This document shows positions 43,041 through 52,229 of a stretch of DNA of 57,048 nt, piece after piece. The number at the start of each line of letters is the position of its first letter. The stretch's first letter is position 1. The notes under the pieces are model-generated. The model worked only from the letters and a program-made list of their open reading frames with translations, did not search any database and was not told where the DNA came from. Origin of the DNA: Bacillota bacterium (GTDB lineage: Bacteria > Bacillota > Clostridia > Christensenellales > Aristaeellaceae); NCBI GenBank assembly GCA_023392515.1, contig JAEVYX010000002.1, positions 1-57,048 on the forward strand, read 5' to 3'. A program made the translations under genes and the position numbers.

Positions 43041-43595
43041 CTATTCCTTCCATTCCCGCTTGAGCAGGGAAAAAACCAGCTGGTCATACTTGTTTTCACC
43101 GATCCAATAGTGTTCCCGCAGCTTTCCGTCCAATTGAAAACTGAATTTTTCCAAAAGATTGATTGATGGGACATTATTGGAAGCGGTGGTTGCATAGATC
43201 TTGTTCAAATTCAGGTCTTCATCTTTGAAGACATCATCAAGAAATAAAGACAGCATAATTTTTCCCAATCCCTGCCCTCTGCTTTTTTCGGGAAGATAAT
43301 AGCCGAACTCGGCACTGTGATTTCTTGTGTTCAGATCAAACAGTGTAATTTTCCCCAACGGAATGCTATTGTCATCGGCTTTTACCAGCACGTAAATCCG
43401 ATCCTTTTGCTCATACACAGCCCTTTGTATTTTCCCCGAATACTCCTCCAATGTCTGGCTCTTCCGAACCGGACGGCATGTATAGCATTCATAATGCTTC
43501 TCTTCCGCATTCCACTGATAGAATGTTTGAATATGTTGCTCTTCCAGCATGATCAGCCGGTATTCCTCATTTGGCTGTTTTACCACAAGGTTCAT
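43041..43595 (-). CDS. GNAT-family N-acetyltransferase (RimJ/RimL type)
   Basis: A GNAT enzyme of about 184 residues. It contains YRLIMLEEQHIQTFYQW at the start, LFDLNTRNHSAEFGYYLPEKSRGQGLGKIM with the acetyl-CoA loop, and ATTASNNVPSINLLEKFSF. Several starts are possible (43640, 43607, 43595). The last has AAAGG upstream and begins just before the homologous core. It is coupled to the epimerase gene upstream, whose stop is at 43621. A sugar or protein N-terminus may be the substrate. Confidence 0.8.
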   Translation of the reverse strand: MNLVVKQPNEEYRLIMLEEQHIQTFYQWNAEEKHYECYTCRPVRKSQTLEEYSGKIQRAVYEQKDRIYVLVKADDNSIPLGKITLFDLNTRNHSAEFGYYLPEKSRGQGLGKIMLSLFLDDVFKDEDLNLNKIYATTASNNVPSINLLEKFSFQLDGKLREHYWIGENKYDQLVFSLLKREWKE

Positions 43596-43620
43596 TGCTG
43601 TCATCATGCCTTTCAAATCG

Positions 43621-44739
43621 TTAATCTTTTTCTTTTGCATATTCCTGTATTACTTGTATGATTTTCTCACATGTATGCCCGTCCCCGTAGGGATTGATGG
43701 CACTGGCCATCTGCTGATAGAGCAGGGGATCGGTGAGCAGGCGGCAGCCCGCCTGGTAGATATCCTCTTGCTCCACGCCGGCCAGAATTGCTTTGCCAGC
43801 CTCCACTACCTCAGGGCGCTCGGTTTCGGTGCGCAAAACAATGACGGGCTTGCCCAAAGCCGGAGCTTCCTCCTGCAATCCGCCAGAATCGGTCATTACC
43901 ATGGTACAGCGCTTGATAAGGTTATGCATGTCTTCTACATCGACAGGGTCGATGAGGTGAACCTGGTTAAGCCCTTCAAACGCCGAATAGGCGGTACGGC
44001 GCACTTCCGGGTTTGGATGGACGGGGTAAACGACCTGCACATCCGGTATATCCTGCGTAAGCCGCTTTACCGCCTTGCAAATGTTTTGAAGAGGTCTACC
44101 CAGGTTTTCCCGGCGATGGGCGGTTAATACAATCCAGCGGCCCTCCTGTAAAGGCAAGGCTCGCAAAGCTTCACTTTGAAATGCATAATCATCGTGAACC
44201 ATGGAAAGCAGTGCGTCAATGACCGTGTTGCCCACCACATGCACATGCTTGGTAATGTTTTCGATGCGAAGGTTCTCACGGCTTCGCTCTGTAGGAGCAA
44301 AGTGAAGTGTGGCAATCCGACCTGTAATCTGCCGGTTCATCTCCTCGGGGAAGGGAGAATACTTGTCAAAGGAACGCAGGCCCGCCTCCACGTGGCCGAC
44401 CGGAATCTGGTGATAAAACGCGCTTAATGCTGCTGCGGCGGAGGTTGTGGTGTCGCCATGAACCAACACCAGGTCAGGCCGGCAGTCCTTCAATACACAA
44501 TCCAGCCCTTCCAGAACACCTGTGGTAATGCTGGTCAGGGTTTGCCCGGCTTTCATCAGGTTTAAATCATAATCAGGTTTAATGCGAAAGGTATCCAGCA
44601 CCTGGTCCAACATTTGCCGGTGCTGGGCGGTGATGCAAACCAGGCTTTCAAGGCCCTCCGCTTTTTGCAAAGCTTGGCATAAAGGCGCCATTTTGATAGC
44701 CTCGGGGCGGGTGCCAAAGATGCTTAATACGGTGAACAT
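43621..44739 (-). CDS. wecB: UDP-N-acetylglucosamine 2-epimerase (non-hydrolysing)
   Basis: A 372-residue cytoplasmic enzyme that converts UDP-GlcNAc to UDP-ManNAc for surface polysaccharide or teichoic-acid linkage units. Motifs are GTRPEAIKMAPL near 9, LVHGDTTTSAAAA near 92, GHVEAGLRSFDKYSPFPEE, TAHRRENLG, and VMTDSGGLQEEAPALGKPVI then RTETERPE. It is led by a strong promoter and followed by the GNAT gene. The gene is also called mnaA. Confidence 0.93.
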   Translation of the reverse strand: MFTVLSIFGTRPEAIKMAPLCQALQKAEGLESLVCITAQHRQMLDQVLDTFRIKPDYDLNLMKAGQTLTSITTGVLEGLDCVLKDCRPDLVLVHGDTTTSAAAALSAFYHQIPVGHVEAGLRSFDKYSPFPEEMNRQITGRIATLHFAPTERSRENLRIENITKHVHVVGNTVIDALLSMVHDDYAFQSEALRALPLQEGRWIVLTAHRRENLGRPLQNICKAVKRLTQDIPDVQVVYPVHPNPEVRRTAYSAFEGLNQVHLIDPVDVEDMHNLIKRCTMVMTDSGGLQEEAPALGKPVIVLRTETERPEVVEAGKAILAGVEQEDIYQAGCRLLTDPLLYQQMASAINPYGDGHTCEKIIQVIQEYAKEKD

Positions 44740-44793
44740 AATCTACTCTCTTTCCAATTACGAAAGTACCGAAGTAAAGCGAAACTCCTGCTT

Positions 44794-44822
44794 ATCATAA
44801 AAGCTGGCGGGGCGGTTGTCAA
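44794..44822 (-). promoter_or_regulatory. Promoter of the UDP-GlcNAc 2-epimerase operon
   Basis: On the minus strand a perfect TTGACA (44817-44822) and TATGAT (44794-44799) are 17 bases apart. Confidence 0.75.
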
Positions 44823-44861
44823 GAATGGAGAACACTTGGTGGCTATGCATTTCTCCTGGGC

Positions 44862-44890
44862 TTGTAAGGGCTTTGCGTTTCTTGTATAAT
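44862..44890 (+). promoter_or_regulatory. Promoter of the serine hydrolase gene
   Basis: TTGTAA (44862-44867) and a perfect TATAAT (44885-44890) are 17 bases apart, 55 bases before the GTG start. Confidence 0.75.
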
Positions 44891-44944
44891 TACGCCATAT
44901 TCAAATGGGGGCGCATCATCCCCACAGATGCAAAGGAGCTTATT

Positions 44945-46171
44945 GTGACGTATCAGCCTCTGTTGGAATCCATGGCCGACTTGGTGGAGCGTATGAACAT
45001 GCTCACCGGTGTTGCTGTGGCCTATGGCAACAAAAAGGATTTTTGCACGGCTCAAATTGGCAATATACAAGAGATTTTCAAAGAGGGCGATGTTTTTGTG
45101 CCCTGCGTACGGCCGGTCCGGGAGGATACGGTGTATGACCTGGCATCGCTTACAAAGCTTTTTACCCTGATCAGCGTCATGCAGCTTATGGAATGCGGGG
45201 AACTGTCCTTTCAAGACAAGGTGGGGGAAATTGAGCCGCGATTTGTAAACCTGAATGATGTGAACGTACGGGACGTACTTTGTTATGAAGCGTCGCTGCA
45301 AACGCCCCAACGCATAGACGGCCAAGCTGACCGGGAATCGGCGTTCCGCCAGGTGCTTTTGACAGGCGTGAACCCAGTGGAACCTGCCCGGCTCTATTCG
45401 GACATGAATGCCTTGATATTAAAATATGTTGTTGAAAAAGTTTCGCGGATGCCATTTTTTACATACATTCAGCAAAATATACTAAACCCGTCAGGGATGG
45501 AAAATACGTTTTCGAAAATTCCTCCGGATCGCCTGAAGGATTGCGCCTGCTATAACTATGAGCACCGCATTATAAAAGATGAGTTCTTCTTGCGAACCGA
45601 TGCCCCTACAGGCGTTCCCCATGATCCAAAGGCTCGAATCCTGTCCGATGAAGGCAGGGACCTGTGCGGGCATGCGGGGCTTTTCAGCACGCTATCGGAT
45701 ATGAGAAAGCTTTGCCAGGCATTGCTCTCAGGAAGGCTGATTACCATGGATACCCTGCGGGAGATAGGCATCAACCGCACGGGACATGTGGGGGAGAATG
45801 GCAGCTATCGCCAGTATTTAGGCTACTTGTGCTTTGTAAAAAACCCGGTTCAGCACTTTTCGGAGGTGCCCTTGTGGATGAGTGACCGATCCTTCGGGCT
45901 AAGCGGGTTTACAGGAAATCATGTGGCTATCGATCCCGACCTTGGGGTGTTTGATCTGTTTTTGGGCAACCGCTGTCACAACCGGCTTTCCATAATTCAG
46001 CCCCGGGAGGGTTTGAATATTGCTCAATATGGCCTTACGGCGGATGGTGCGGGAACTGTGGATTGGGACGATGGCAGAAAAGTCAAGTCAAGCTATTTGT
46101 ACATTCACCAGAAGGACCGAAAACTGCATGAACCTATCCGGGAACATATGCAATTGCTTGGCTGGATATAG
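44945..46171 (+). CDS. Serine hydrolase, beta-lactamase/class C esterase family
   Basis: A 408-residue penicillin-binding-fold hydrolase. The nucleophile motif S-L-T-K lies in YDLASLTKLFTL near 63, and the second motif is Y-S-D in RLYSDMNALILKY. The late block GLSGFTGNHVAIDPDLGVF matches the family's active-site wall. No signal peptide is visible from the GTG at 44945, which has AAAGGAG six bases before it; the longer frame to 44816 overlaps the promoter and is rejected. It may be an esterase, peptidase or amidase; it is not evidence of beta-lactam resistance. Confidence 0.85.
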   Translation: MTYQPLLESMADLVERMNMLTGVAVAYGNKKDFCTAQIGNIQEIFKEGDVFVPCVRPVREDTVYDLASLTKLFTLISVMQLMECGELSFQDKVGEIEPRFVNLNDVNVRDVLCYEASLQTPQRIDGQADRESAFRQVLLTGVNPVEPARLYSDMNALILKYVVEKVSRMPFFTYIQQNILNPSGMENTFSKIPPDRLKDCACYNYEHRIIKDEFFLRTDAPTGVPHDPKARILSDEGRDLCGHAGLFSTLSDMRKLCQALLSGRLITMDTLREIGINRTGHVGENGSYRQYLGYLCFVKNPVQHFSEVPLWMSDRSFGLSGFTGNHVAIDPDLGVFDLFLGNRCHNRLSIIQPREGLNIAQYGLTADGAGTVDWDDGRKVKSSYLYIHQKDRKLHEPIREHMQLLGWI

Positions 46172-46195
46172 ATAGACGCTTTTTTCAAAATCGCT

Positions 46196-47725
46196 TTATT
46201 CCCATTCCTTTGCGATGCTTACCCAACCGGTCACCTGGAAATCCGGTTCTTCCACAGATACCATATCATGCCTTGTGAAATAGTCCAGGATGAGTTCGCT
46301 CATTTCCCGCTGTATTTCCTTCACCTTGGGGCATCGCAAATACATATCGTACCCGGCTACGCCTGTAGCCCTGTAATTGTTCATGCAAAGAGTGAAGCTT
46401 TGGCCTTTCTCAACCGGTTTTCCGTGGAACAGCAGGGATGCCAGGCGTTTTCCAACCGGCTTTTCCAAATCAAATTCATAGCGGATTCCCGAAAAGAAAT
46501 CATAATTGTAATGGGCTACCTTCGGCTGAAGAAAATCTTTGGCAACGGAGACTTGCCCGTTTTTTGATACTTCAAAATAAGAGGCGCATCGCTCCAGGGC
46601 TTCCCGCAAAATAGCCTCATCCGCTTGAAGGACCACCAATGTGTTTGGGTATACATAGGTGGATACCACATCCCGCACCGTCACACGGTCATCAAAGCCC
46701 CGGATTTCATTGGCAAGGCTGGTACATGAAATATCCGCCCCGGAAGCTTCCAGCTGCACCTGATTGAAAAAGGAAGCAATCGGCGTACCGTAAAGGGCCA
46801 TATGGACTTTGCCTTCGGGCCAAAGAGGCTTTTTTAAGCGGCCGATAGGCATATCCAGCCATGTATCGATATCTTCTTTCAACGGCTGCAAGGCTTTTTT
46901 CAGTCCTTTTTCACAAGCCGTGTCCGAAGGCAGCAGGCGGGAAGCAATATGTCCATCCTCCGCAACCTCTATTTTAAGATAATGGGTCGCGTTGGCGGGG
47001 GGCTGTACAAGATAGGTACCATGATATTTTACGCCTTCCAGGGCTACATGCTGATGACCTGTCAGCATCAGGTCGAAATCCAGCTCTTCGCAAAGGCGGC
47101 AGGCTATGTTCTCATCGGTTTCGGTATGAACCTTACCCGTGAGCGGATCCCTTTCCAAACCGCCATGGTATATGCAAATGGTGAAATCTGTTTGTCCGTG
47201 TAAGGCTTCCAGTGCGGCTTTTGCCGCCTCTAGCGGGTCAGTAATTTCAAAATGGGAAAGGGTTTCCGGCTGCTCCCAGCGGTTCACCCAAGGCGTGACG
47301 ATTCCCAGGATTCCCACTCGCAGGCCGTTTTCCATCACCTGGATTTGGTAGGGGGAAATAGGCAGCCGCCCGCTTCTGTCACGGACGTTTGCACACAGGC
47401 ACCTGGCATGGAGCGCGGATAGATAGTCTGAAAGCGCATCATAACCATAGTTGAAATCATGGTTGCCCAGCGTTACAGCATCATAGCCTGCTTCATTCAT
47501 TACCAGGGGCATGGGACTTGGCAGCCCTTTTGTATGGCAATAGTATGTGAGCGGCGATCCTTGCAGCGTATCGCCGCCATCCAATACCAGGGTGTTGCCG
47601 TCCTTTGCAAATTGATGGATCATGCCCGTAAGACCCATGGGGCGCACAGCATCATCAATATAATTGGTAGGAAATACATAGCCGTGAGTATCGGAAGTAT
47701 AGTAAATCGTAAGCTTGGGCTTCAT
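46196..47725 (-). CDS. Bifunctional 5'-nucleotidase / 2',3'-cyclic phosphodiesterase family protein
   Basis: A 509-residue metallophosphoesterase of the UshA/YfkN family. The metal sites are YYTSDTHGYVFP near 8, VLDGGDTLQGS near 46, VTLGNHDFNYG near 86, CIYHGGLERD and LTGHQHVA near 220; the C-terminal substrate domain contains CMNNYRATG. Unlike most relatives it has no signal peptide (it begins MKPKLTIYY), so it should act in the cytoplasm. It begins four bases after the second PhnE gene, so it is the terminal gene of the PhnDCEE operon and may release phosphate from the imported compound. Confidence 0.9.
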   Translation of the reverse strand: MKPKLTIYYTSDTHGYVFPTNYIDDAVRPMGLTGMIHQFAKDGNTLVLDGGDTLQGSPLTYYCHTKGLPSPMPLVMNEAGYDAVTLGNHDFNYGYDALSDYLSALHARCLCANVRDRSGRLPISPYQIQVMENGLRVGILGIVTPWVNRWEQPETLSHFEITDPLEAAKAALEALHGQTDFTICIYHGGLERDPLTGKVHTETDENIACRLCEELDFDLMLTGHQHVALEGVKYHGTYLVQPPANATHYLKIEVAEDGHIASRLLPSDTACEKGLKKALQPLKEDIDTWLDMPIGRLKKPLWPEGKVHMALYGTPIASFFNQVQLEASGADISCTSLANEIRGFDDRVTVRDVVSTYVYPNTLVVLQADEAILREALERCASYFEVSKNGQVSVAKDFLQPKVAHYNYDFFSGIRYEFDLEKPVGKRLASLLFHGKPVEKGQSFTLCMNNYRATGVAGYDMYLRCPKVKEIQREMSELILDYFTRHDMVSVEEPDFQVTGWVSIAKEWE

Positions 47726-47728
47726 GCT

Positions 47729-48532
47729 TTACCCCCTGGCCAGCCTTACCCTAAGACGGGTAGAGATGTATTCCACCAGAAGCACCAGTATGATCAACCC
47801 CACAAGGATGGCACCTACCTGATTCCATTTATACGACCCCATGGCAAAAATCAGGGGAGCGCCGATGCCGCCCGCGCCTACCAGGCCCAAAACGGTCGCA
47901 TCCCGCAAATTGATGTCAAACCGATATATGGCCGTGGAAACAAAGTTTGTGAAAAGTTGGGGCAGTATGCCATACCGCACCTTTTGAAAGGCAGTGCAGC
48001 CTGCCGCGTCCAGGGATTCGAGAATGCGGGTGTCCAAATCTTCAATGGATTCCACATACATGCGGGCCACCATCCCGATAGAGGTCACCGACATGGTCAG
48101 CAGCCCTGCAAAAGCCCCTGGTCCGGACACTCTGATGAACATGAGACCATAAACAAAGGATGGGATGGTGCGGATGGCCATAATCAGCATGCGGCTGATA
48201 TAGCCTATCGTTTTGCCCACCACCTTGTCCGATGCCAGAAAAGCCAAGGGAATGGCGAGCAATGCGCCTATGAGCGTGCCCAAAAATGCAATGCATATGG
48301 TTTCCAACAAAAGATAGGGGATTCCGGTCTGGGTCAGGTTGAAAAGGCTCCAGTCCGGGTGCAGAATACCTGATACAATTCCATTGGCAACCTTCAGGCC
48401 GTTCCCTTTCAGGCCGTTGAATTTCATGGTAGAGCCGGACCAGACGATTAAAAACAGCACAATCACCAGGGCTGCGATCTTTAGAATCCAGGTTTTCGGT
48501 GCCTTTTCATATTGTTGTTTTATGTTTATCAT
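47729..48532 (-). CDS. phnE: Phosphonate-type ABC transporter permease, PhnE (second)
   Basis: A 267-residue permease with about five helices. The PhnE hallmarks are LIGALLAIPLAFLAS near 85, TIPSFVYGLMFIRVSGPGAFAG, ESLDAAGCTAFQKVRYGILPQ (ATPase contact) and LGLVGAGGIGAPL. AGGAT precedes the ATG. It forms a pair with the PhnE encoded at 48546; two PhnE genes are common in Bacillota. Confidence 0.9.
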   Translation of the reverse strand: MINIKQQYEKAPKTWILKIAALVIVLFLIVWSGSTMKFNGLKGNGLKVANGIVSGILHPDWSLFNLTQTGIPYLLLETICIAFLGTLIGALLAIPLAFLASDKVVGKTIGYISRMLIMAIRTIPSFVYGLMFIRVSGPGAFAGLLTMSVTSIGMVARMYVESIEDLDTRILESLDAAGCTAFQKVRYGILPQLFTNFVSTAIYRFDINLRDATVLGLVGAGGIGAPLIFAMGSYKWNQVGAILVGLIILVLLVEYISTRLRVRLARG

Positions 48533-48545
48533 GCGCTTATCCTCC

Positions 48546-49367
48546 TTAAGCCAGCTTTCGGCGGAGAGCTTTTCCGATGTTCTCCAATATGAACACCGTT
48601 ACATACAACATAAGCAGGATCATGCCCACCTCGCTGTATTCCCGCCAGCCGATCTTTTCCTTGAGGATGAGGCCGATGCCGCCCGCGCCTACATAGCCCA
48701 GGATGGATGCATACCGCACGTTGATTTCAAAGCAATAAATGCAGGTGGAAAGGTAATACGACAGGATTTGCGGCATAACTGCCGACATAAAGGAGCGGAC
48801 TTTTGTACCGCCCAATGCCTCCACCGCTTCAAAGGCCCCCATGTCCACCGTTTCAATCTGTTCATACAGCATTTTCATGACGATGCCAAAGGTGAATATG
48901 GAGATAGCGACTGTTCCCGCAAAGGCTCCCAGCCCAAACATATAGGTGGCCAATAGTGCAATGACCAGCGTGGGCAAAGTACGCACAATGGAGCTGATCA
49001 ACCGCAGGGTTGTGACAATTGCCTTGCTTTTTACAATATTGGTGGAGGCCGCCACCGCAAAAGGCAGCGCCATGGTGGAACCGATTAAAGAACCCAGCAG
49101 GGACATTTTAATGGTATCCAGAAGAGGTTCCCATATTTTGCTTATATAATTTGTGTTTGGGGGGATCATCTGACCCAAAATACTGAAAAATTCATGGCCC
49201 CGCTCAGCCAAAATCGAAAGATTCGCTCCAGTAATCCGGATGGAGAGCGCCATGGCTGAGACGAACAGAAGGAGTATCATCGGCAGGCGGCTGCGAGGCT
49301 GAAGAACGGTTTTGCCATTAGATAAGGTGATCCTCTTTGGGGGAAAGATGCGGTCATAAAGCTTCAT
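48546..49367 (-). CDS. phnE: Phosphonate-type ABC transporter permease, PhnE (first)
   Basis: A 273-residue permease. It shows GSLIGSTMALPFAVAAS near 93, LRLISSIVRTLPTLVIALLAT, FEAVEALGGTKVRSFMSAVMPQ, and ILGYVGAGGIGLIL. The ATG overlaps the PhnC stop by 14 bases, suggesting translational coupling. It has only moderate similarity to its partner, as expected for a heterodimer. Confidence 0.9.
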   Translation of the reverse strand: MKLYDRIFPPKRITLSNGKTVLQPRSRLPMILLLFVSAMALSIRITGANLSILAERGHEFFSILGQMIPPNTNYISKIWEPLLDTIKMSLLGSLIGSTMALPFAVAASTNIVKSKAIVTTLRLISSIVRTLPTLVIALLATYMFGLGAFAGTVAISIFTFGIVMKMLYEQIETVDMGAFEAVEALGGTKVRSFMSAVMPQILSYYLSTCIYCFEINVRYASILGYVGAGGIGLILKEKIGWREYSEVGMILLMLYVTVFILENIGKALRRKLA

Positions 49368-50124
49368 GCGTTGCCACCGCCTTCTCCTGCCCGCTCTCGT
49401 AAATGCTGTCCAGAATTTCCTTGTTTACATCACCTACCGGACCGTCGAAGACGATTTTTCCGGCCCGGATGCCAATAACCCGATCGGCGTATTGCAGCGC
49501 CAGATCTACATGGTGGATGTTAATGAGAATGGAGATATTCATCTGCTTGTTGATACGCTTGAAGTCGTCCATTACCTGCTTGGCAGTCACCGGGTCCAGC
49601 GCGGCCACAGGCTCGTCTGCCAAAATGATTTTGGGGTTTTGGGCAAGCGTACGGGCAAGTGCCACCCGCTGCTGCTGCCCTCCTGACAATTGATCGGCCC
49701 GGACATAGGCCTTTTCCAAAATACCCACCTTGTCCAGGGCCTCCAATGCTCCTATTTTTGCCTTTCTGGAGAATAGCCCCAATAATACCCGCCAGAATGG
49801 CATATCCGGCACATAGGCAGCCAGTACGTTTTTAATTACCGTGGCTCGGGTCACCAGGTTGAAGGATTGGAAGATCATGCCGATTCCCCGGCGGAACCTG
49901 CGCAATTGATAGCCTTTCAAGGTATGCACATCGATCTTGTTGACGGTCAGCGTACCCTGCGTTACATCATGCATGCGGTTAATCAAACGGATGAGCGTGG
50001 ATTTTCCCGCGCCTGACAGACCGATGATCGCCACAAATTCTCCCTGCTCGATGTTCAGGGAAACGTCGTCCAACCCCTTGAAGCCATTGGGATACACCTT
50101 GCTGACATGGTCAAACCGGATCAT
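49354..50124 (-). CDS. phnC: Phosphonate-type ABC transporter ATPase, PhnC
   Basis: A 256-residue ATPase. It begins MIRFDHVSKVYPNGFKGL as PhnC proteins do. Walker A is GLSGAGKST near 36, then FQSFNLVTRATVIKNVL (PhnC-specific loop), the signature LSGGQQQRVALARTL and Walker B KIILADEPVAALDP. The ATG at 50124 is 9 bases after GGAGGG; the frame to 50226 carries no other site. Confidence 0.92.
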   Translation of the reverse strand: MIRFDHVSKVYPNGFKGLDDVSLNIEQGEFVAIIGLSGAGKSTLIRLINRMHDVTQGTLTVNKIDVHTLKGYQLRRFRRGIGMIFQSFNLVTRATVIKNVLAAYVPDMPFWRVLLGLFSRKAKIGALEALDKVGILEKAYVRADQLSGGQQQRVALARTLAQNPKIILADEPVAALDPVTAKQVMDDFKRINKQMNISILINIHHVDLALQYADRVIGIRAGKIVFDGPVGDVNKEILDSIYESGQEKAVATHEAL

Positions 50125-50177
50125 ATGCATGAACCCTCCCGGAGGTATTTCGGCATTCCATAAATAAAAAGGAAAAG

Positions 50178-50210
50178 AAGGGGATGAACTTAATGAAGCC
50201 CATCCCCCTT
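50178..50210 (-). terminator. Attenuating hairpin between phnD and phnC
   Basis: On the minus strand AAGGGGGATG pairs with CATCCCCTT (one bulge), followed by CTTTTCCTTTTTATTT. It stands directly after the phnD stop, like the hairpins following other binding-protein genes in the window. Confidence 0.7.
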
Positions 50211-50226
50211 TTGTGATTTGGAACAA

Positions 50227-51252
50227 TTACTTCTGCAAGGATTTCAAAAATTCCTGTGCGGCACGGGCTCCGTCATAATCGGCGGAGGTGGCGGGAGCGT
50301 AGCCGGTATGGCTGTAGATGGAAATAACGCTCTTGCCCACTTCGGTTTTGTTCATGTTCATGAAAGCCTGCTGAAGCGCGGCAATCAAGGTTTCGTCCAT
50401 GATCTTGGAGTTTTTGCTTACGGCTACGCCGTCGTTATAGATGCCTTCGGTAACGCCGATAACGTTGGTTTCGGTGGGAGCCCAGATGGAATCGGTGCGG
50501 CCCCATTCGCTGGCCCACTTTTCGCCATAATCACGGCGGCCATCAGCATACACAACCAATACATCACAGTCACCAGCGGCCAGGCGGGCAAAGGAAGTGG
50601 CATAGGAATCGGAGGTTACGGCACTGCTCAAATCCGTTACGCTCTTGCCGAAATGCTCCTGCAGCCAGAGGCTGGGGTAGATGTAGCCGGCGGAGGAGGA
50701 TGCACCCATTACAGCCCAGGTGGCAGAATCAACATCTTCCCAGGTCAATTCTTCTCCGGCATTGACTTTGGCGGCCAGAGCCTGGCCCTTTTCACTGGGG
50801 CCGGCAATGATGAGGGAACGGTAGTATTTCACCTGGTTTTCAGCTACACCCAGGGTTTCTTTGCCGTCGTTCCAATCTTTGGCGTCAGGGAAATCCTTGC
50901 TCAGGCCGTCCCGGGTGGCGGTAAGGATGATGTCGGCGCCATCGTCATAGAGGACATATGTGCCGCCGGGAATCAGCGCTACATCGGCGGTGCCGGCAGA
51001 CAGAGCTTCACCCGCCGCTTCGTAGTTGGTAGTGACAGTGACTTCCACGGTGCCCACTTCCACGCCCTGGGCCTTGAGTTCTTCTTTGAGCAGCTCGCTT
51101 AAAGGAGCGGTCATGTTCATAATATCTTGGGGATCGCGGGAAGGTACATAGGCTACCACAAGCTTGTCAATCTGCTTGCTTTGCGCCAAGGCTGCCGCAC
51201 CAACGGAAAGCAGCAGTACGACTGTCAAAAGCATGGCTACCAGTTTCTTCAT
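50227..51252 (-). CDS. phnD: Phosphonate-type ABC transporter binding protein, PhnD
   Basis: A 341-residue secreted binding protein. The signal peptide ends at AALA near 23 with no lipobox. PhnD features are LVVAYVPSRDPQDIMN near 31, AALIPGGTYVLYDDG-like region near 90, the YRSLIIAGPSEKG block and ATWAVMGASSSAGYIYPS. Relatives bind phosphonates, phosphite, phosphate or other oxyanions. The start at 51252 follows AGGAGG. Confidence 0.88.
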   Translation of the reverse strand: MKKLVAMLLTVVLLLSVGAAALAQSKQIDKLVVAYVPSRDPQDIMNMTAPLSELLKEELKAQGVEVGTVEVTVTTNYEAAGEALSAGTADVALIPGGTYVLYDDGADIILTATRDGLSKDFPDAKDWNDGKETLGVAENQVKYYRSLIIAGPSEKGQALAAKVNAGEELTWEDVDSATWAVMGASSSAGYIYPSLWLQEHFGKSVTDLSSAVTSDSYATSFARLAAGDCDVLVVYADGRRDYGEKWASEWGRTDSIWAPTETNVIGVTEGIYNDGVAVSKNSKIMDETLIAALQQAFMNMNKTEVGKSVISIYSHTGYAPATSADYDGARAAQEFLKSLQK

Positions 51253-51299
51253 ACGAATGTTCCTCCTGCCATATTGTGATACGTTCGGGTTCCGTGGAT

Positions 51300-51328
51300 A
51301 GAATATCACAATATATGGTATAATTCAA
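51300..51328 (-). promoter_or_regulatory. Putative promoter of the phn operon
   Basis: On the minus strand TTGAAT (51323-51328) and TATTCT (51300-51305) are 17 bases apart. The match is moderate. The rest of the interval up to 51724 shows no gene and no recognised Pho-type repeat. Confidence 0.45.
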
Positions 51329-51724
51329 TTGGATTTGACAAAAGGATGCAAGGTTTTCGCAAGATTTTCTGGTTTGTTCGGTAAGAGGCAGGCAAAGAGA
51401 TTTTGTCAGCGGTCAGCCGGTGGAGCTGCTGCAATACAAATTGGAAGATCGTAACAGGATGGCATGTGATTTTTTGAATGCAAAATAAGCTTGTGAGCTG
51501 CAATAAAATATTGGCTGTGAAAAATATATGGGCTTGTGCAAAGGAGAAACCGGCGAGGGGCTCAGGCGGAGTTATGTGCTTGTGCTGTTGAAGCGCTGGA
51601 AAGGACGGAAACATGAAACCGCTATATCTTGCAGCAACCTAAAGACATAAAAGATACAGCTTAACACAAAGGCGTTTCATTGTTGTGAAAGCCGGGACAT
51701 AAAATAGAATGCATAAGGCGCGAA
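51329..51724. other. Non-coding interval between phn operon and XRE gene
   Basis: About 400 bases without a supported gene. The short open frames lack ribosome sites and family features. A weak stem-loop around 51671-51694 lies just after the XRE stop and may be its terminator. Confidence 0.4.
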
Positions 51725-52057
51725 CTAGAACTTTTGTTCACCGTCCGACCAGGTACACAATGCTTCTTCCACAGAACGCAGAATCTCCTGAAGGGCCAGC
51801 TGTTTTCTGGGGGGGAGGTTTCCGCACAGCGTCCGTTTGGGAGATAGAGCCAGGCTATCACATAGCAGGTAATCCAGGCTGATGTCCAGCACATTGGAGA
51901 TGGATACCAACGTTTCCAGGCTGGCCTTACGGGTTCCCCTCTCAATATGTCCTAAAAATGAAACAGAGATATTGACCTTTTCGGCCAATTGCTCCTGCGT
52001 CCAGCTATGCAATACGCGCTCCCTTCGGATGCGAGCGCCCAAAGAGGTATAGTCCAT
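51725..52057 (-). CDS. XRE-family HTH transcriptional regulator
   Basis: A 110-residue regulator with an N-terminal HTH (GARIRRERVLHSWTQEQLAEKVNIS followed by FLGHIERGTRKASLETLVSIS; residues 7-56) and a short helical C-terminal part. AGGAGG precedes the ATG. The phn operon lies about 470 bases away on the same strand, with no sign that the two are co-transcribed. The target is unknown. Confidence 0.88.
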   Translation of the reverse strand: MDYTSLGARIRRERVLHSWTQEQLAEKVNISVSFLGHIERGTRKASLETLVSISNVLDISLDYLLCDSLALSPKRTLCGNLPPRKQLALQEILRSVEEALCTWSDGEQKF

Positions 52058-52229
52058 AAGATTTTCCTCCTATTAACAAGATTTAAACATTCTAATAGAT
52101 AAGCATAGCGAATTTTCAGGTATTTTTAAATAAACCATTAGGAATGATTATTGACTATAGGAAGTAACGGGCAGTCTATTTCAATTTTTTACCTGTTAAA
52201 ATTATGCGGGAAAAAAGTTTTGAAGGGGG

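Noticed and set aside
44945..46171. Beta-lactamase conferring drug resistance
   Set aside because: The SxxK fold is shared with esterases and peptidases, and no signal peptide is seen, so export to the site of drug action is unlikely.
46196..51252. C-P lyase phosphonate-utilisation locus
   Set aside because: Only the importer genes are present; no phnGHIJKLM or phosphonatase gene was seen in the window.
51306..51614. Minus-strand open frame of 102 codons upstream of phnD
   Set aside because: There is no ribosome site, it overlaps the putative promoter, and the residues are unlike any known family.
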